Below are positions 21,695 to 33,611 of a stretch of 64,000 nucleotides of DNA, piece after piece (within the stretch, counting starts at the first letter, position 1; each line of letters begins with the position of its first letter). Position numbers and translations under genes: made by a program. The DNA is from Ancistrus triradiatus (taxonomy: Eukaryota > Chordata > Actinopteri > Siluriformes > Loricariidae). The notes beneath the pieces were generated by a model. The model searched no databases. It was not told where the DNA came from and worked only from the letters and a program-made list of their open reading frames with translations. Where the stretch lies: contig JAJAGP010000373.1 of the NCBI GenBank assembly GCA_025084515.1, forward strand, positions 124,001 through 188,000. Reading direction: 5' to 3'.

Positions 21695-22025
21695 CTGAGT
21701 GAAGATTTTATGCATTAGAGAGAAAACGCATAAGAGCCATGTTAAAATCTATCCTTGAATGATTACTTATTAAACTGACATTTTACATATTCACACATCG
21801 TAATACTTGATTGCAATTTAATTTCAAGTAGATATAAAAGTGTGCCATTAAAAGAAATTCCTCATTAATATAAAGCAATGTTAAGTGGTTTGCAATTCCT
21901 TGCCACATTACATTAAGCCTTTAAAACAATGTGCTTTACCATAATGTACATTGTATTACAAAATGTATTACTTCTGCTAAGTACAGTGATTACAGTGATT
22001 TATGTTAACAACAGTGAGGCTATTA

Positions 22026-22585
22026 CCGTATTTTTCGGACCATAAAGCGCACCGGATTATAAGACGCAATATCAACGATCGGCTGCTAACGGGTATATTT
22101 TCATACATAAATATAAGGCGCATGAAATGAAACAAAACTCTCAAGTTCCCTCGGAAGCTCAGTTTGGTCTACTTTACCTGGCGCAGGGCGTTTTCTTGCT
22201 TCCTCCACTTTCATAACATTGATTCGTTAATGTTGAATTCTCTTGCAACTGCTCTATTTCCATGTTGTACTGCGTGACCGATAGCGTTGAGTTTGAAATC
22301 CGCTTCAAAAATGAATGAATGAATGCACGTACCCTAATGCTGAAGCACATACCGTATTACTCCGCGATGCTGCGCACTACGGTTGCCGTAGGCTTCGTAA
22401 CTTACCAAGACCGTGCTAAAACATTTTGACAGATTTATGAGCGCCGTGTACCATCTACAATCGGTTTTAGGTCAGAAAGCACAACCAGAATTAATTCATA
22501 CATTAGACGCACCGCATTTTAAGGCGCACTGTCGATTTTTGAGAAAGTTAAAGGATAAGTGCGCCTTACGGTCCGAAAAATACGG
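22026..22585 (-). mobile_element. Pogo/Tigger-like element, 560 bp
   Basis: TIRs CCGTATTTTTCGGACCATAA and the inverse at the right, flanked by TA. Inside, the minus strand encodes a single helix-turn-helix remnant with ARELNINESM and KWRKQENALRQVK, the Brinker/pogo-type DNA-binding domain. No catalytic domain remains, so it is a non-autonomous copy. Confidence 0.8.
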
Positions 22586-22605
22586 TACATAAACAAACCT
22601 ATGTA

Positions 22606-22864
22606 CAGTGGGGAAAAAAAGTATTTAGTCAGCCACTGATTGTACAAGTTCTCCTACTTAGAAAGATGAGAGGGGTCTATAATTTTCGTCATAGGTACAC
22701 TTCAACGATGAGAGACAAAATGAGAAAAAAAATCCAGGAAATCACATTGTAGAATGTTTAAACAATTTAATGAAATGATTATGAAAATTACAGACCTCTC
22801 TTATCTTTCTAAGTAAGAGAACTTGCACAATCAGTGGCTGAGTAAATACTTTTTTGCCCCACTG
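22606..22864. mobile_element. Tc1-A internal-deletion (MITE-like) copy
   Basis: 259 bp. Two Tc1-A terminal repeats are joined nearly back to back, with TA on both sides and no transposase. It lies 20 bp from the pogo-like element. Confidence 0.92.
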
Positions 22865-23123
22865 TAACTGTTAAGACAAATCATTGATTCTTATATATGA
22901 CTAATATAGTAAAGACTAAAAAAAATCAAGACTACATGTTACATGCATCAAGCCTTTTAGTTTACTATACAACGTACATTACATAACACAGTATTCACAA
23001 CACACAGAATTTGTTTCTACAAGTTCCAAGTAGCTTCTTAAAATGTAAGAATTCTGAACAGATTCAAGCAATATGATCAATAGCAAAGTACATAGAGGTA
23101 TGCGTCACTCAACGTTCACAATA

Positions 23124-23456
23124 CAGGTAGTCCTCGGGTTACGACGGTCTCGAGTTACGACGTTTCGTGGTTACAACGCATCTCCCATTTACTGTATAAA
23201 GCCTTGTTTCAACTTAAGTGGTTTTGCGTCGTAAACGTTATAACGCGAACTTCGTGTTTGATGTGCGCGGCGGAAGAATACACGATTACGCGGCTCGTTT
23301 TTTGATAATTACTGTGTTAGGATAGGTGTTAGGATAGGATGAGTGCTTACAGTATGTTATTTACATACAGTATGAATGTATGTTCCGAGTTACACCGAAA
23401 ATCGGTTTACGACGCCACCTAGGAACGGATCGGCGTCGTAAGTCGAGGACTACCTG
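23124..23456. mobile_element. 333-bp MITE with CAGGTAGTCCTCG ends
   Basis: TIR CAGGTAGTCCTCGGGTTACG and its inverse GTAAGTCGAGGACTACCTG, with a TA duplication on both sides. The sequence is CpG-rich, unlike its AT-rich surroundings. It has no coding capacity and belongs to a Tc1/pogo-type non-autonomous family. Confidence 0.85.
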
Positions 23457-23499
23457 TACATTCAGTGAATTTTCACGTAATGCCATCCGGAAGTTGACT

Positions 23500-23822
23500 G
23501 AACACCATATTATATACATATCTAGAAATGCTATATGGAATACCATAGTGGGCCAGTATTGACTACATAGTCAAGATACTGCAGTGTTTTCCATATAATG
23601 TTTTACTAAATATCAACACTAACCACCATATACTGATTTTCTATTATTTTACTGTTTAAGATGTGCAAAATCTTATATCACTGTAAAGCTGCATGGAGCG
23701 CACTGATTCGCTCAGCCCCTCCTTATGCTGCTCTCTCTTTCTCACACTCAAACACTCACACACTCTCTCACACACACAATCTCATTCACTTACCTACACC
23801 CACTCTCACCCACACACCGACA

Positions 23823-23866
<44 letters not shown>

Positions 23867-24182
23867 TACTAAAGTACATCCATCTGTGTTACATTCTGTG
23901 AAATTGCATATTATGCGATATGGACGTTGTCTGAACACTCTATTACATACACTGTAGTTAGCAATTGTCTATGGGATACTGTAGTGTACCAGTATTGACT
24001 AAATAGCCAAGGGTTCCTAGACAGTGTTTTTCATAATATCAACATTGACTTACATATATTGTTTTATGATTTTTTACTGTTCATGACTGGTAAAATCTTA
24101 TTTCACAAAAACACACTGATTCGCTCAGCCCCTCCTTACCCTACGTGTCCCCTCTTTCTCCATCTCTCACACACAAACACAT
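23500..24182 (+). repeat. Dimeric dispersed repeat with embedded CA tract
   Basis: Two related units: one around 23526-23760, the other around 23940-24180. Both contain a CCAGTATTGACTA block and CTGATTCGCTCAGCCCCTCC, and end in CA-rich runs. A third copy lies inverted at 35085-35460. Confidence 0.75.
23820..23866 (+). repeat. (CA)n microsatellite
   Basis: About 20 CA units inside the dimeric repeat. The CA tract occurs at the same place in the inverted copy at 35 kb. Confidence 0.95.
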
Positions 24183-24580
24183 CACAGTGAAACATATCTT
24201 GTGTTATTAAAACCTTCTGCACCAGTGGCTGCACTGTTACATCTATCATTACAATTACTGTACTACAACAATTATTCTATCTGGCAAGATAATAAATGGG
24301 TTAAGGTTAATAGACTTAATAATAAGGATAACAACCTTACCGGCATGGACATATATGCGAATGTACACATACCTGTATTAACATTCTATTTTAAATTAAC
24401 TATTATATTTATTATTTATTTTTACTGCATACCAATGTATTACTATTATTACATAAATAATCATAACTCATAACTTGTATGAGTAGACTGGGTGGTACTG
24501 TGAATATGGCCTTGCATTTACAGTACAGTTATACTGCACTCGTTCACAAACTGATATCCTGAAGTTTGCTCCAAACTTAC

Positions 24581-24771
24581 AATAAGAAGTGAGGTGTGTA
24601 CATCAGTGTTCCTCATCAGAAGCTCCCGAATCTGCTCACACTGAAGCCCTTCTTGTGTGACATATTTGGAATATGTCACAGTGGGCTTTCCATACTTGCA
24701 TGGCATAATGGAGGTCAGATCAGGGCCATTTGCAAACAGATAAAAGGCTTCCTCTGTGCTTATTCTGGCAC
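24581..24771 (-). CDS. lyst: LYST exon (end of ConA-like domain)
   Basis: This exon has 191 nt, entering in phase 1 and leaving in phase 0. It reads EEAFYLFANGPDLTSIMPCK and then CEQIRELLMRNTDVH. This is the end of the ConA-like domain and the linker that follows. The acceptor is GTTTAAG and the donor CTTATT/GTAAGT, a strong consensus. Confidence 0.93.
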
Positions 24772-25683
24772 CTTAAACAACCAAGAAACATTTCATTATA
24801 AAAATTTCAGACATCGTCAGTTTAGCTCAGAAAGTAAAACAGAGAAGTTGCCTGTAGAAAACAATTAGGGCTGTAAAATTTAGCACGTTTGAAAAATATG
24901 CTCTCAATAGGAGTATAAAGTTACTATCAACTAGAAAGAGAACAAACGGTTCAATGCTGTTAATACTAATACTGAAAAACAAACACATAAAACAAACCAT
25001 CACACAGCTGATCAAAATACATAAAAAAAGACAAACCAGTGTGCTTTTGAACATTGATCGGCAATGCTAATACGAAAGCAGAGAAAGTAAGAAAAAAATA
25101 CAGTGGCATTCATATCCAAACACAGGTCAAGGGTCAAGAATGATCAGACTGAGACAAATAGAAACGGGGCAATAATTCTCTTAATTAGCATTCCCTGTAT
25201 AAAAACTAACCTGCCTTAGACCACCCCCCACCCACCAAGTTTTTGCGAATTTTGCAAATGCCAAAGAAAAACATGAATGGAAGAATTCCAAAATTCTAAA
25301 AAAATAAATAAAAAAAACTCAAATGTCACAAAAACAGTTTTATACTAGGACTTGGTGGAAAAGTTAGAATATCACTATAGCTGAAATGTGATAAAAGGTG
25401 ATGCAAAAGGATTTCCCGAATAAATGATGACATATTAAGCCGCATGTCATATGATTCCGTTCCACCAGATCAGACCAAAAACCACACAAAATTAGTATTG
25501 TTACATTTACATATGATTTAATAGCTGACCTGACTGAATGGGAGTGTGATTTTAAAATTAAAATGTACCCGGATAAGAAAATGAATGGATGAAGAGATGG
25601 GTGCATTAAACACAGCTGCATCATGTGTGCTGTCGAACAAACCAAAGCATGCACACAACATATTTCCTCTCTTATTTTGTGGG
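24772..25683. other. LYST intron without recognised feature
   Basis: AT-rich. No exon-like or repeat signature was recognised. The family B Tc1 begins at about 25684. Confidence 0.45.
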
Positions 25684-27144
25684 CTAAATATGACCTAAAA
25701 CATCATCAGATTTTCACACAGATAAAGAGAAGGAGAAAGAGAACCCAGTTAAACAAATGAGACAAAAATATTATGCTTGGTCATTTATTTATTGAAGAAA
25801 ATGATCCAATATTACATATTAGTGAGAGGCAAAAGTATGTGAACCTTTGCTTTCAGTATCTGGTATCCCCCTTGTGCAGCAATAACTGCAATTAAACATT
25901 TCCTATAACTGTTGATCAGTCCTGTACACCGGCTTGGAGGAATTTTAGCCCATTCCTTCTTACAGAACAGCTTCAACTCTGGGATGTTTGTGGATTTCCT
26001 CACATTAACTGCTTGTTGTCCTTCCACAACATTTCCATTGGATTAAGGTCAGGACTTTGACTTGGCCGTTCCAAAACATGAACTTTATTCTTCTTTAACC
26101 ACTCTTTGGTAGAATGACTTGTGTGCTTAGGGTCGTTGTCTTGCTGCATGACCCACCTTCTCTTGAGATTCAGTTCATGGACAGATGTCCTGACATTTTC
26201 CTTTAGAATTCTCTGATATAATTCAGAATTCATTGTCCTATCAATGATGGCCCAAACCATACTACTACCACCACCACCACGTTTCACAGATGGGATAAGG
26301 TTCGTATGCTGGAATGTAGTGTTTTTCTTTCTCCAAACATAACGCTTTTCTTTTAAACCAAAAGCTATATTTTGGTCTCATCCATCCACAAAACATTATT
26401 TCAATGGACTTCTGGCTTGTCCAAGTGATCTGTAGCAAACTGCAGACAAGCACCAATGTTCCTTTTGGAGAGCAGTGGCTTTATTCTTCCAACCCTGCCA
26501 TGCACACCGTTGTTGTTCAGTGTTCTTCTGATGGTGGACTCATGAACATTAAAAAGTTACCCTGGGGTACTTTGTGACCACGCCAACTATTACACGCTTT
26601 GCTCTTGGGGTGATCTTTATTGGTCGACCACTCCATGGGGAGGGTAACAATGGTCTTGAATTTCCTCCATTTGTACACAATCTGTCTGACTATGGATTGG
26701 TGGAGTACAAACTCTTTAGAGATGGTTTTGTAACCTTTTCCAGCCTGATGAGCATCAACAACTCTTTGAGGTACCCAGAAATCTCCTTTGTTTGTGCCAT
26801 GATACACTTCCACAAACATGTCTTGTGAAGACATGATAGATCCCCGTTCTCTAAATAAAATAGGGTGCCCACTCACACCTGATTGTCATCCCATTTATTG
26901 AAAACACCTGACTAATTAACTGCTAATCCTAGAGGTTCACATACTTTTGTCACTCACCAATATGGAATACTGGATCATTTTCCTCAATAAACAAATGACC
27001 AAGTATAATATTTTTGTGTCATTCGTTTAACTGAGCTCTCTTTATCTACTTTTCGGACTTGTATGAAAATCTGATGATGTTTTAGGTCATATTTATACAG
27101 AAACAGAAAATTCTAAAGTGTTCAGAAACTCTCAAGCACCACTG
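25684..27144 (-). mobile_element. Tc1-like transposon, family B
   Basis: Long inverted repeats: AAATATGACCTAAAACATCA at the left and its inverse at 27080, plus AAAGTATGTGAACC near 25835 and its inverse near 26935. The right end is AGCACCACTG. The left end has lost its terminal bases. It lies in the intron between LYST exons 24581-24771 and 28680-28840. Confidence 0.85.
25846..26801 (-). pseudogene. Family B Tc1 transposase, broken
   Basis: Begins MAQTKEIS. HTH blocks VDAHQAGKGYKTISKEF and QIVYKWRKFKTIV follow in a second frame. Then come RTMNSELYQRILKENVRTSV, QQDNDPKHTSHSTKEWLKK (Asp) and SPDLNPMEMLWKD (Glu). At least three frameshifts separate these blocks. The first Asp region is garbled near 26390. 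Confidence 0.85.
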
Positions 27145-27354
27145 TAATTGTCTCAACAGCAAATAATTGGTCAGAAAATTAGCAATAATTAAACAAATAG
27201 ATAAAGTAATTAAGTATGAGATAGCCTTTCCATGTGATTTTCTTAAGGCTTCCCTAAAAGTCTTACGGGTAAACATGCAGACACCTTTTTACACAGACGA
27301 GTCAGTCGTTCCACTCAGTGGTAATGGATTCAAAGAGATGCCAAGTCACTGAAA

Positions 27355-28280
27355 GGTTTTCTAGGTAGTTTGTGTTTAATGTGAGACCAAATATTAACAA
27401 TAGGGCTCAAATCTGGACTTTTCCCAGGCTAAAACATGATCCTGATGGGCTTTGTCTCAAGCCACGTCTTGGTGGTCTCCAGAGTGAGCAGGAGCACTGT
27501 CTTGTTGAAAATTAACATGGGATTGTTACTCTTTAGAAAATGACTTTTCAACTGTGGGAAGCAAGTTGTCTGCAATATTTTCCTTTTCTCCAAAGCATTA
27601 ACTGACTTTTCACAGTGAAGCAATTCACCAGTACCAGCAGCTGAAAAGGCTCCCAACACCATGACACCACTACTGTAATGCTTAATGGTAGTACAGATGT
27701 ATTAACTGCTGTATTTCTCATAAGACCTTTGTAAACACACCTCTGGACCATCACCATTCATGTTGTGATTCATCAGTCCACACAACTCTGCTAAACTACT
27801 CTGAATCAAACATTCCATATTCTGCCAGAAACTTCATTCTGTCGATGACGTTTTACTTGGACAGCAACGGTTGTTTAATCACAACCTCTATACACAAAAC
27901 ATGTATTAGGCAACCTTTTGTTTACCAGTATTGTTTTCTGATGTTTTGAATTCTGCTGACAGTATAGGCCCTTTTCCTGTCACCGAAAACTGTAATTTTC
28001 AGCAGGTGGTCATATCTGATGGAAGGAGCTTTGGGCATTCCATATCCTTTTTTCTGGCAACATCACCTGTTGTTTTAAAGTGTTGACCTATTCTCTTAAT
28101 AACTGATAGTAAATAGGGATTTGCTGTGATTTTAGGTTCTTGTGAATTTCAGAATAACTGCAAAGACCAGCTACATGATTTCTGACAGCAACACTTGTTC
28201 TCTCGCACCAGAACAAATCCAGTACAACCGTGTCTTTGAGTACCACGCATCATTGGCATTTCACTATTGCATAACACCAA
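27355..28280 (-). mobile_element. Tc1-like remnant, third family
   Basis: The minus strand shows MVLGAFSAAGTGELLHCEKS and LKSNNPMLIFNKT, the GxFSxxGxG block and the region around the second Asp. The part towards 28280 is highly decayed. Ends are not defined. Confidence 0.6.
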
Positions 28281-28679
28281 AATATATGAACCAAGTGTGT
28301 TGTACGTATGAATTATGAAACTGATAACCTGAACAAGAAATCTACTTATTCCAGGTGCAGAGTTAGTGATTTGTCTGTCCCATAAATCACTTTTAATTAT
28401 TGTTTATATAGAAAACATACTTGCTCAAAAACAATTACATTCTCTCTGAGTACAATAATACTAATTTTGATTTTCTCATCATAGCAATCATTCATTTATG
28501 ATAGCCGGAACACATTAGAACTGAAAAACAAGCCTAGGATAATGATGAAAATCAAATTTAAAAAACAAGCTATATTAAACCTCTACAGAGTATAATAATT
28601 AAAATAGCATAATGAGAGGTCTGTACAAAGAGGATTACAATGCAGGAACAGGATCTGAGAAAAAAAGAGAAAAAATTAC

Positions 28680-28840
28680 CATTAAACAATAGCAGAATGC
28701 CCATATCCAAAGATGAATACAATCTTCGAGGCAGTTCGTCTGATGTTTTTCGGCAGTGCCCGAGCATGCAGAAGGTCTTGTTATCAGATGACAGACTGGC
28801 CTTTCTTGGAATGGTATAATCTAGAGAGACTTCACACTTC
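28680..28840 (-). CDS. lyst: LYST exon (ConA-like domain, LGHC)
   Basis: This exon has 161 nt, entering in phase 2 and leaving in phase 1. It carries IPRKASLSSDNKTFCMLGHC and the terminal LLLFNG, which match mammalian LYST closely. The acceptor is TTTTTCATCAG and the donor AATG/GTAATT. It is separated from the previous exon by 6.7 kb of nested LINE, LTR and Tc1 sequence. Confidence 0.93.
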
Positions 28841-29081
28841 CTGATGAAAAACACAGACAGAATATAGTGAAGCTCATTGTAGTTTAGTGCCTGTGTGTGT
28901 GGGGCAAGTGGAGTAAGAAGAATTACATCTCTTCACAGTGCAGCATAGAAACGAGGGAAAAAAAAGTTTCTCAAAGCCTCTCCCGCAAAAATTTCGGTTC
29001 CCTACTACATTTGAAATACCTGCTCTTGTAGTGAGTATAAAAGGAAATACATCATACAGTCACTAAAAAAAAACAATTATC

Positions 29082-29104
29082 ATTATTATTATTATTATTA
29101 ATTA
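29082..29104 (+). repeat. (ATT)n microsatellite
   Basis: About seven ATT units, in the intron upstream of exon 28680-28840. Confidence 0.9.
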
Positions 29105-29217
29105 ATTGTATTAACATGGCTTCTGCTGCACTTGTTCCCTGAGCCGAGTGTGGCATGTTCAGCTATTCTTACTCTGTCATTAGTTTTTATTTCATTTGTG
29201 ATAGGTGTAAGCTTGTA

Positions 29218-30133
29218 CAGTGGGGAAAAAGTATTTAGTCAGTTACTGATTGTGCAAGTTCTCCTACTTTGAAAGAAGAGAGAGGTCTGTAATTTTCATC
29301 ATAGGTACACTTCAACTATGAGAAACAAAATGTGGATATAAATCCAGGAAATCACATTGTATGATTTTTAAAGAATATAATTGTAAATCGTGGTGGAAAA
29401 TGAGTATTTGGTCACCCACAAACAAGCAAGATTACTGTCCTCCACTCGTTACCTGTATTAATGGCACCTGTTTGACCTCGTTATCTGTATAAAAGACACC
29501 CGTCCACAGCCTCAGTCAGACTCCAAACTCAACCACGGCCAAGACCAAAGAACTGTCGAAGATCACCAGGAAGAAAATTGTAGACCTGCACCAGGCTGGG
29601 AAGAGTGAATCTACAATATGCAGGCAGGTTGGTGTGAATAAATGAACTGTGGGAGCAATTGTAAGACATACAAGACCATTGATAATCTCCCTCGACCTGG
29701 GGCTCCACGCAAGATCTCTTCCCGTGGGGTCAAAATGATCATGAGAACGGTGAGCAAAAATCCCAGAACTACACGGGGGTATCTGATGAATGACCTGCAG
29801 AGAGCTGGGACCAAAGTAACAAAGGCTGTCATCAGTAAAACGCTACGCCAAGAGAGACTTCGATCCTGCAGTGCCAGGCGTGTCCCCCTGCTTAAGCCAG
29901 TACATGTCCAGGCCTATCAGAAGTTTGCCAGTGAGCATATGGATGATCCAGAAGAGGATTGGGAGAATATCATGTGGTATAAAATCAGAACCTTTTGGAA
30001 AAAACTCAAATCGTCGTGTTTGGAGGAAGAAGAATGCTGAGTTGCATCCCAAGAACACCATACTTACTGTGAAGCATGGGGGTGGAAACATCATGCTTTA
30101 GGGCTGTTTTTCTCCAAAGGGGACAGGACGACT
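29218..30133 (+). mobile_element. Tc1-A, 5' two thirds
   Basis: The left end is intact (CAGTGGGGAAAAAGTATTTA after TA). The start codon of the transposase is ACG instead of ATG at 29537. The copy stops abruptly at 30133, just after the GGACAGGACGACTG block, where LINE sequence begins. The right third is missing. Confidence 0.88.
29537..30133 (+). pseudogene. Tc1-A transposase, 5' part, broken
   Basis: HTH blocks, then KISSRGVKMIMRTVSKNPRT and HMDDPEEDWENIMW are in one frame (29642-30040). The WSDETK motif is disrupted by a small deletion (WYKIRTF). KHGGGNIML continues in another frame. Confidence 0.85.
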
Positions 30134-30530
30134 GCTAATAGTTTTAGAAGTGTAAATCCAAACATTAGAGAAGGATAGCTCAGCTTCTAGCCTAGCAGAT
30201 CTGGATGCCACAGGTGTAGTTACTGCCCCAGATCCAGGAGCACGCTCACAGCAGGGCATAAGGCCAGCCCACCAGAGCACCACTCTTTACCTGTTCACAT
30301 ATCCAACAGGTTTACCATCCTCAGCGATATACCCACTGAGCAGCCTGTTGAAAGTGCTCTGGTCAAAGGTGACTATTTTACGACACGTGAAATTAGCTAC
30401 CCCTTTAGGGACACCAGCAGTTGGGGTTGCATGTATCCCAGGAGCCAGAGTGCGGGACATTATAGCGAGCCTTAGTGTGCTCCAGTCGTAGAGACTCTAG
30501 GATTGTCATTCCATTCATGTAAAAGCTAAT
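30134..30530 (+). mobile_element. L2-clade LINE ORF1 fragment (SGNH esterase-like)
   Basis: Across frameshifts it encodes HISNRFTILSDIPTEQPVES, then ALVKGDYFTRH and VACIPGARVRDII-like codons. This resembles the GDS-x-x-RH esterase domain in ORF1 of fish L2/CR1 LINEs, with the catalytic Ser region mutated. It lies between a truncated Tc1-A and an isolated Tc1-A terminal fragment. Confidence 0.55.
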
Positions 30531-30536
30531 GATATA

Positions 30537-30583
30537 CAGGGGGGCAAAAAAGTATTTAGTCCACCACTGATTGTGCAAGTTCT
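30537..30583 (+). mobile_element. Tc1-A terminal repeat fragment
   Basis: About 46 bp of Tc1-A left end (CAGGGGGGCAAAAAAGTATT, then CCACTGATTGTGCAAG), cut where LINE reverse transcriptase sequence starts. Confidence 0.8.
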
Positions 30584-30640
30584 AATTACAAAGACACAGC
30601 TTTAATTAGGGTAATAAGTGATTTATTATTGTCCTCATAT

Positions 30641-31794
30641 TGTCACGGTTCACCTGGGTAATGGATGAACCATGTAAAATACCTTAAGATGTTTTAGGAT
30701 CCAAGTGTGGCTTGCTCCATATGGAAGGGATCAGTAAATAAAACAGGAAAAAATAAAAATAAAAATAAAAAATAAAAAAAATAAAAAAAAAAAGTGTTAG
30801 ACACACACACACACACACACGCGCACACACACGCACGCGCGCGCACACACGCGCGCACACACGCGCGCACACACGCGCGCACACACGCACACACACACGC
30901 ACACACACACGCACACACACACGCACACACACGCACACACACGCACACACACGCACACACACGCACACACACGCACACACACGCACACACACGCACACAC
31001 ACACAAAGGAAAATGGGATTCAAACCCTGATCAGGATGCGTTTTTACCAGCGCACCACTTGGCCACTGAGGATAAACATGGGGATCTGGAGTTCACAGGA
31101 CAAGAACAAGGGGCACATGGAAGCAGACTCAAAAATAAAAGTCCTAAATCAAAAAACAGCGATTAGAGCTTTATGGCCACATTAAAGTGTGCCTCCCGAA
31201 CAAAATGAAGGGAAACATGACACTGTCTACGACCTTAGGGGAGTCCCGGAAGCACACAAGGCGAGTCATGGTACTACATGCGCGGCATGACACGGAAATG
31301 AGGGATGAGGCTGACTGCCGCGCAGCATCGCTCAAAAACAAATGCGTGAGGGGGAACGTAAATCCCCACTAGCTTAGGGGGAGAATAAGTCCAGTAAGGA
31401 GGGAAAGATCAGTGAAGGAAAAGTGAGGAGCTCCAATTGCCGCAGTGAGCGAGGCAAACCCACTGAAGGAGACAGTGAGACCGCGAAGGGAGCGTTTGGA
31501 GGGATCTGACCCTTCTCTAATCGGCTAAGTTCTGACGTCACCTCGAGCCTCCTGACCGTACCTGGCCTATCTCCTAAACGAGACAGGTCTACCGATATCC
31601 CTAACACACTAAATAAACAGAGTAGACGCGAGAGCACACGACAGGTCAGGTCTTGAAATATGGCGTGGGTGTGACAACCAACGCTGCTCAGCATGTGCCC
31701 TTATATGCCTGAGCTAGCAGGTGTCGCCAATGATGCAATCAGCGCCTATTATAGTTGCCGGTTGCGTGATCAAGAGTGCAGTACACTCCCGACA
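30641..31794. mobile_element. Solo LTR, gypsy type, 1,154 bp
   Basis: TGTCACGG...CCCGACA ends, flanked by CATAT (30636-30640) and CATGT (31795-31799), a 5-bp duplication with one mismatch. The LINE sequence on both sides would be continuous without it. Shared words with the LTRs at 52.4 and 59.7 kb (CGAGACAGGTCTACCG versus CAAGACAGGTCTACCG) mark it as a relative of the Ty3/gypsy element there. It holds a large CA/CG repeat and no internal genes. Confidence 0.78.
30789..31004 (+). repeat. 216-bp (CA)/(CG) alternating purine-pyrimidine tract
   Basis: ACACACAC and CGCGCGCAC runs without interruption, preceded by an A-rich stretch. It is strictly alternating pyrimidine-purine and could form left-handed DNA. 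The long 'ORFs' on both strands here are artefacts of the repeat. Confidence 0.95.
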
Positions 31795-33611
31795 CATGTA
31801 TCAAGCACAGATAATCCTTACACAGATAATGGATGTGTTTCTTTTCTTGTTCTGTTAGATTAAAGTGCAGCATTTGAAACTCTAGATTACAATGTTTTAC
31901 TGCAGAGACTAAAGAATATTGTAGGTGTTAAGGCACTGGCACTATCTTGGATTAAATCCTGCTTTACTGAACAGTACCAGTTTGTTTATGTAAATAATCT
32001 ATGATCTAGGCTCTCAATAATGAAGCATGGCATGGCTTAGGGGTCTGTGCCTGGCCCGCTATCATTCTCTCTGTACATGCTGCCACTAGGCTCAATTATT
32101 CGTAAACATGGTATTAGTTTCCACTGCTATGCAGATGATACACAGCTGTACATATCAGTCAAACCAAATGACGACCTTACAATTATCAAAATTGAGGATT
32201 GTGTAAAGTAAATAAAAGATTGGATGTCATTTTATTTTCTCTTCCTTAACTCAGATAAAACTGAGGTTTTATTAGTGGGACCCAAGGCTGTGAGAGACAG
32301 GTTGGCTACATCTATCCTAAATCTAGATGGCTTTTCAGTATCACCCAGTCTATCTGTAAAAAACTTTACAGATCTGTCTGTAAAGTCCATCTGCCATGTT
32401 TGATTCAGATCTCTCCTTTGATGCGCATATCAGCAACACACATCGAATTGCTTTCTTTCAATTACGTACCATCGCTAAACTTATAGCAAATAAAAAGAAA
32501 TAGCCACTCTTTTAATGATGTGAAGAAACTAGTTCATTCGTTTATAACCTCAAGGTTGGATTACTGTAATGGTTTACTTACTGGATGCTCTAGAAAATCT
32601 ATATATAAACTTCAATTAGTTAAGAATGCAGCGGCTTGAGTGTTATCTCCAACTAGAAAATTTGATCATATCAGTCCTGTTCTATCATCACTACACTGGT
32701 TACCAGTTAAAATTCCGCATTGATTACAAAATACTTCTTGTAAAAGAATAAAGCTCTACATGGCCTGGTCCCACATTATCTGAGTGAAAGCCTTTTTCAT
32801 TTATGCCCCCCCAATTATGGAATAAACTTCCCACTTTAGTTTGAGATTCAGACACACTCCAAATTTTTAAATCTAGGATAAAGACATAGTTATTTACACA
32901 GGTTTTTAGACTTAGACTGGGATGCATGGCTCGGGTTACTGGGGCCAGAGTTTGGGGTCATGTGTGGCCTGCCAGCCTTATCATGCTTTGCCCTTCGGCC
33001 AGGACTGTCTTGTGGGTGGTCTGGCTGGCTAGCGATCTTGACTTGTGCATCCTTGCCTTACACTAAAGGGAGAGCTGGGGGTTCACATTCAAAGAGTTTT
33101 GTGGTAATCTGGGACGTTGGGTTGCTGTCTTCTTGCCTCCCATGAAGTTGATGTCTCACGTGATCCTTCCTGGCTGTGTTACTTTCTGGTTCTCCTCTTT
33201 CAAACTACGCTGCTATAGCTAATGCTGCCAGAGTCTCATGTTACACATGGCATCAGTGACATTGTGCTCTTAATCAATAACTAATTACATTTTCTGTTCT
33301 CTCTCCGAGCTTGAGTTCTGGTACCAGTTCCAGCCCCACACGAAGATGTTCATTCGCTTCAGATTCACTCAAGTTGTTTCCGTCATCAGTCCCAGCCCCA
33401 CCCTGGGCCACACCAGAGTGCAGTAACTCTATCCCTGCTCCGGTTGGCTGGGAACGAAGTGCCACTAAGGACTGTCCTGCTTAGACTCAAGATCCTGGAT
33501 TGACTCTATGTATCGGACTACACAATGCAGATATGCCCATTTTACATTATTTTATTTGAACTATCACTATAAGATTTTTGTTTAGATACATTAGTTTTAC
33601 TCTGACATTTA

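Noticed and set aside
30684..31030. Several overlapping open frames of 69-109 codons on both strands
   Set aside because: They are translations of the CA/CG dinucleotide repeat (Cys-Val or His-Thr runs), not genes.
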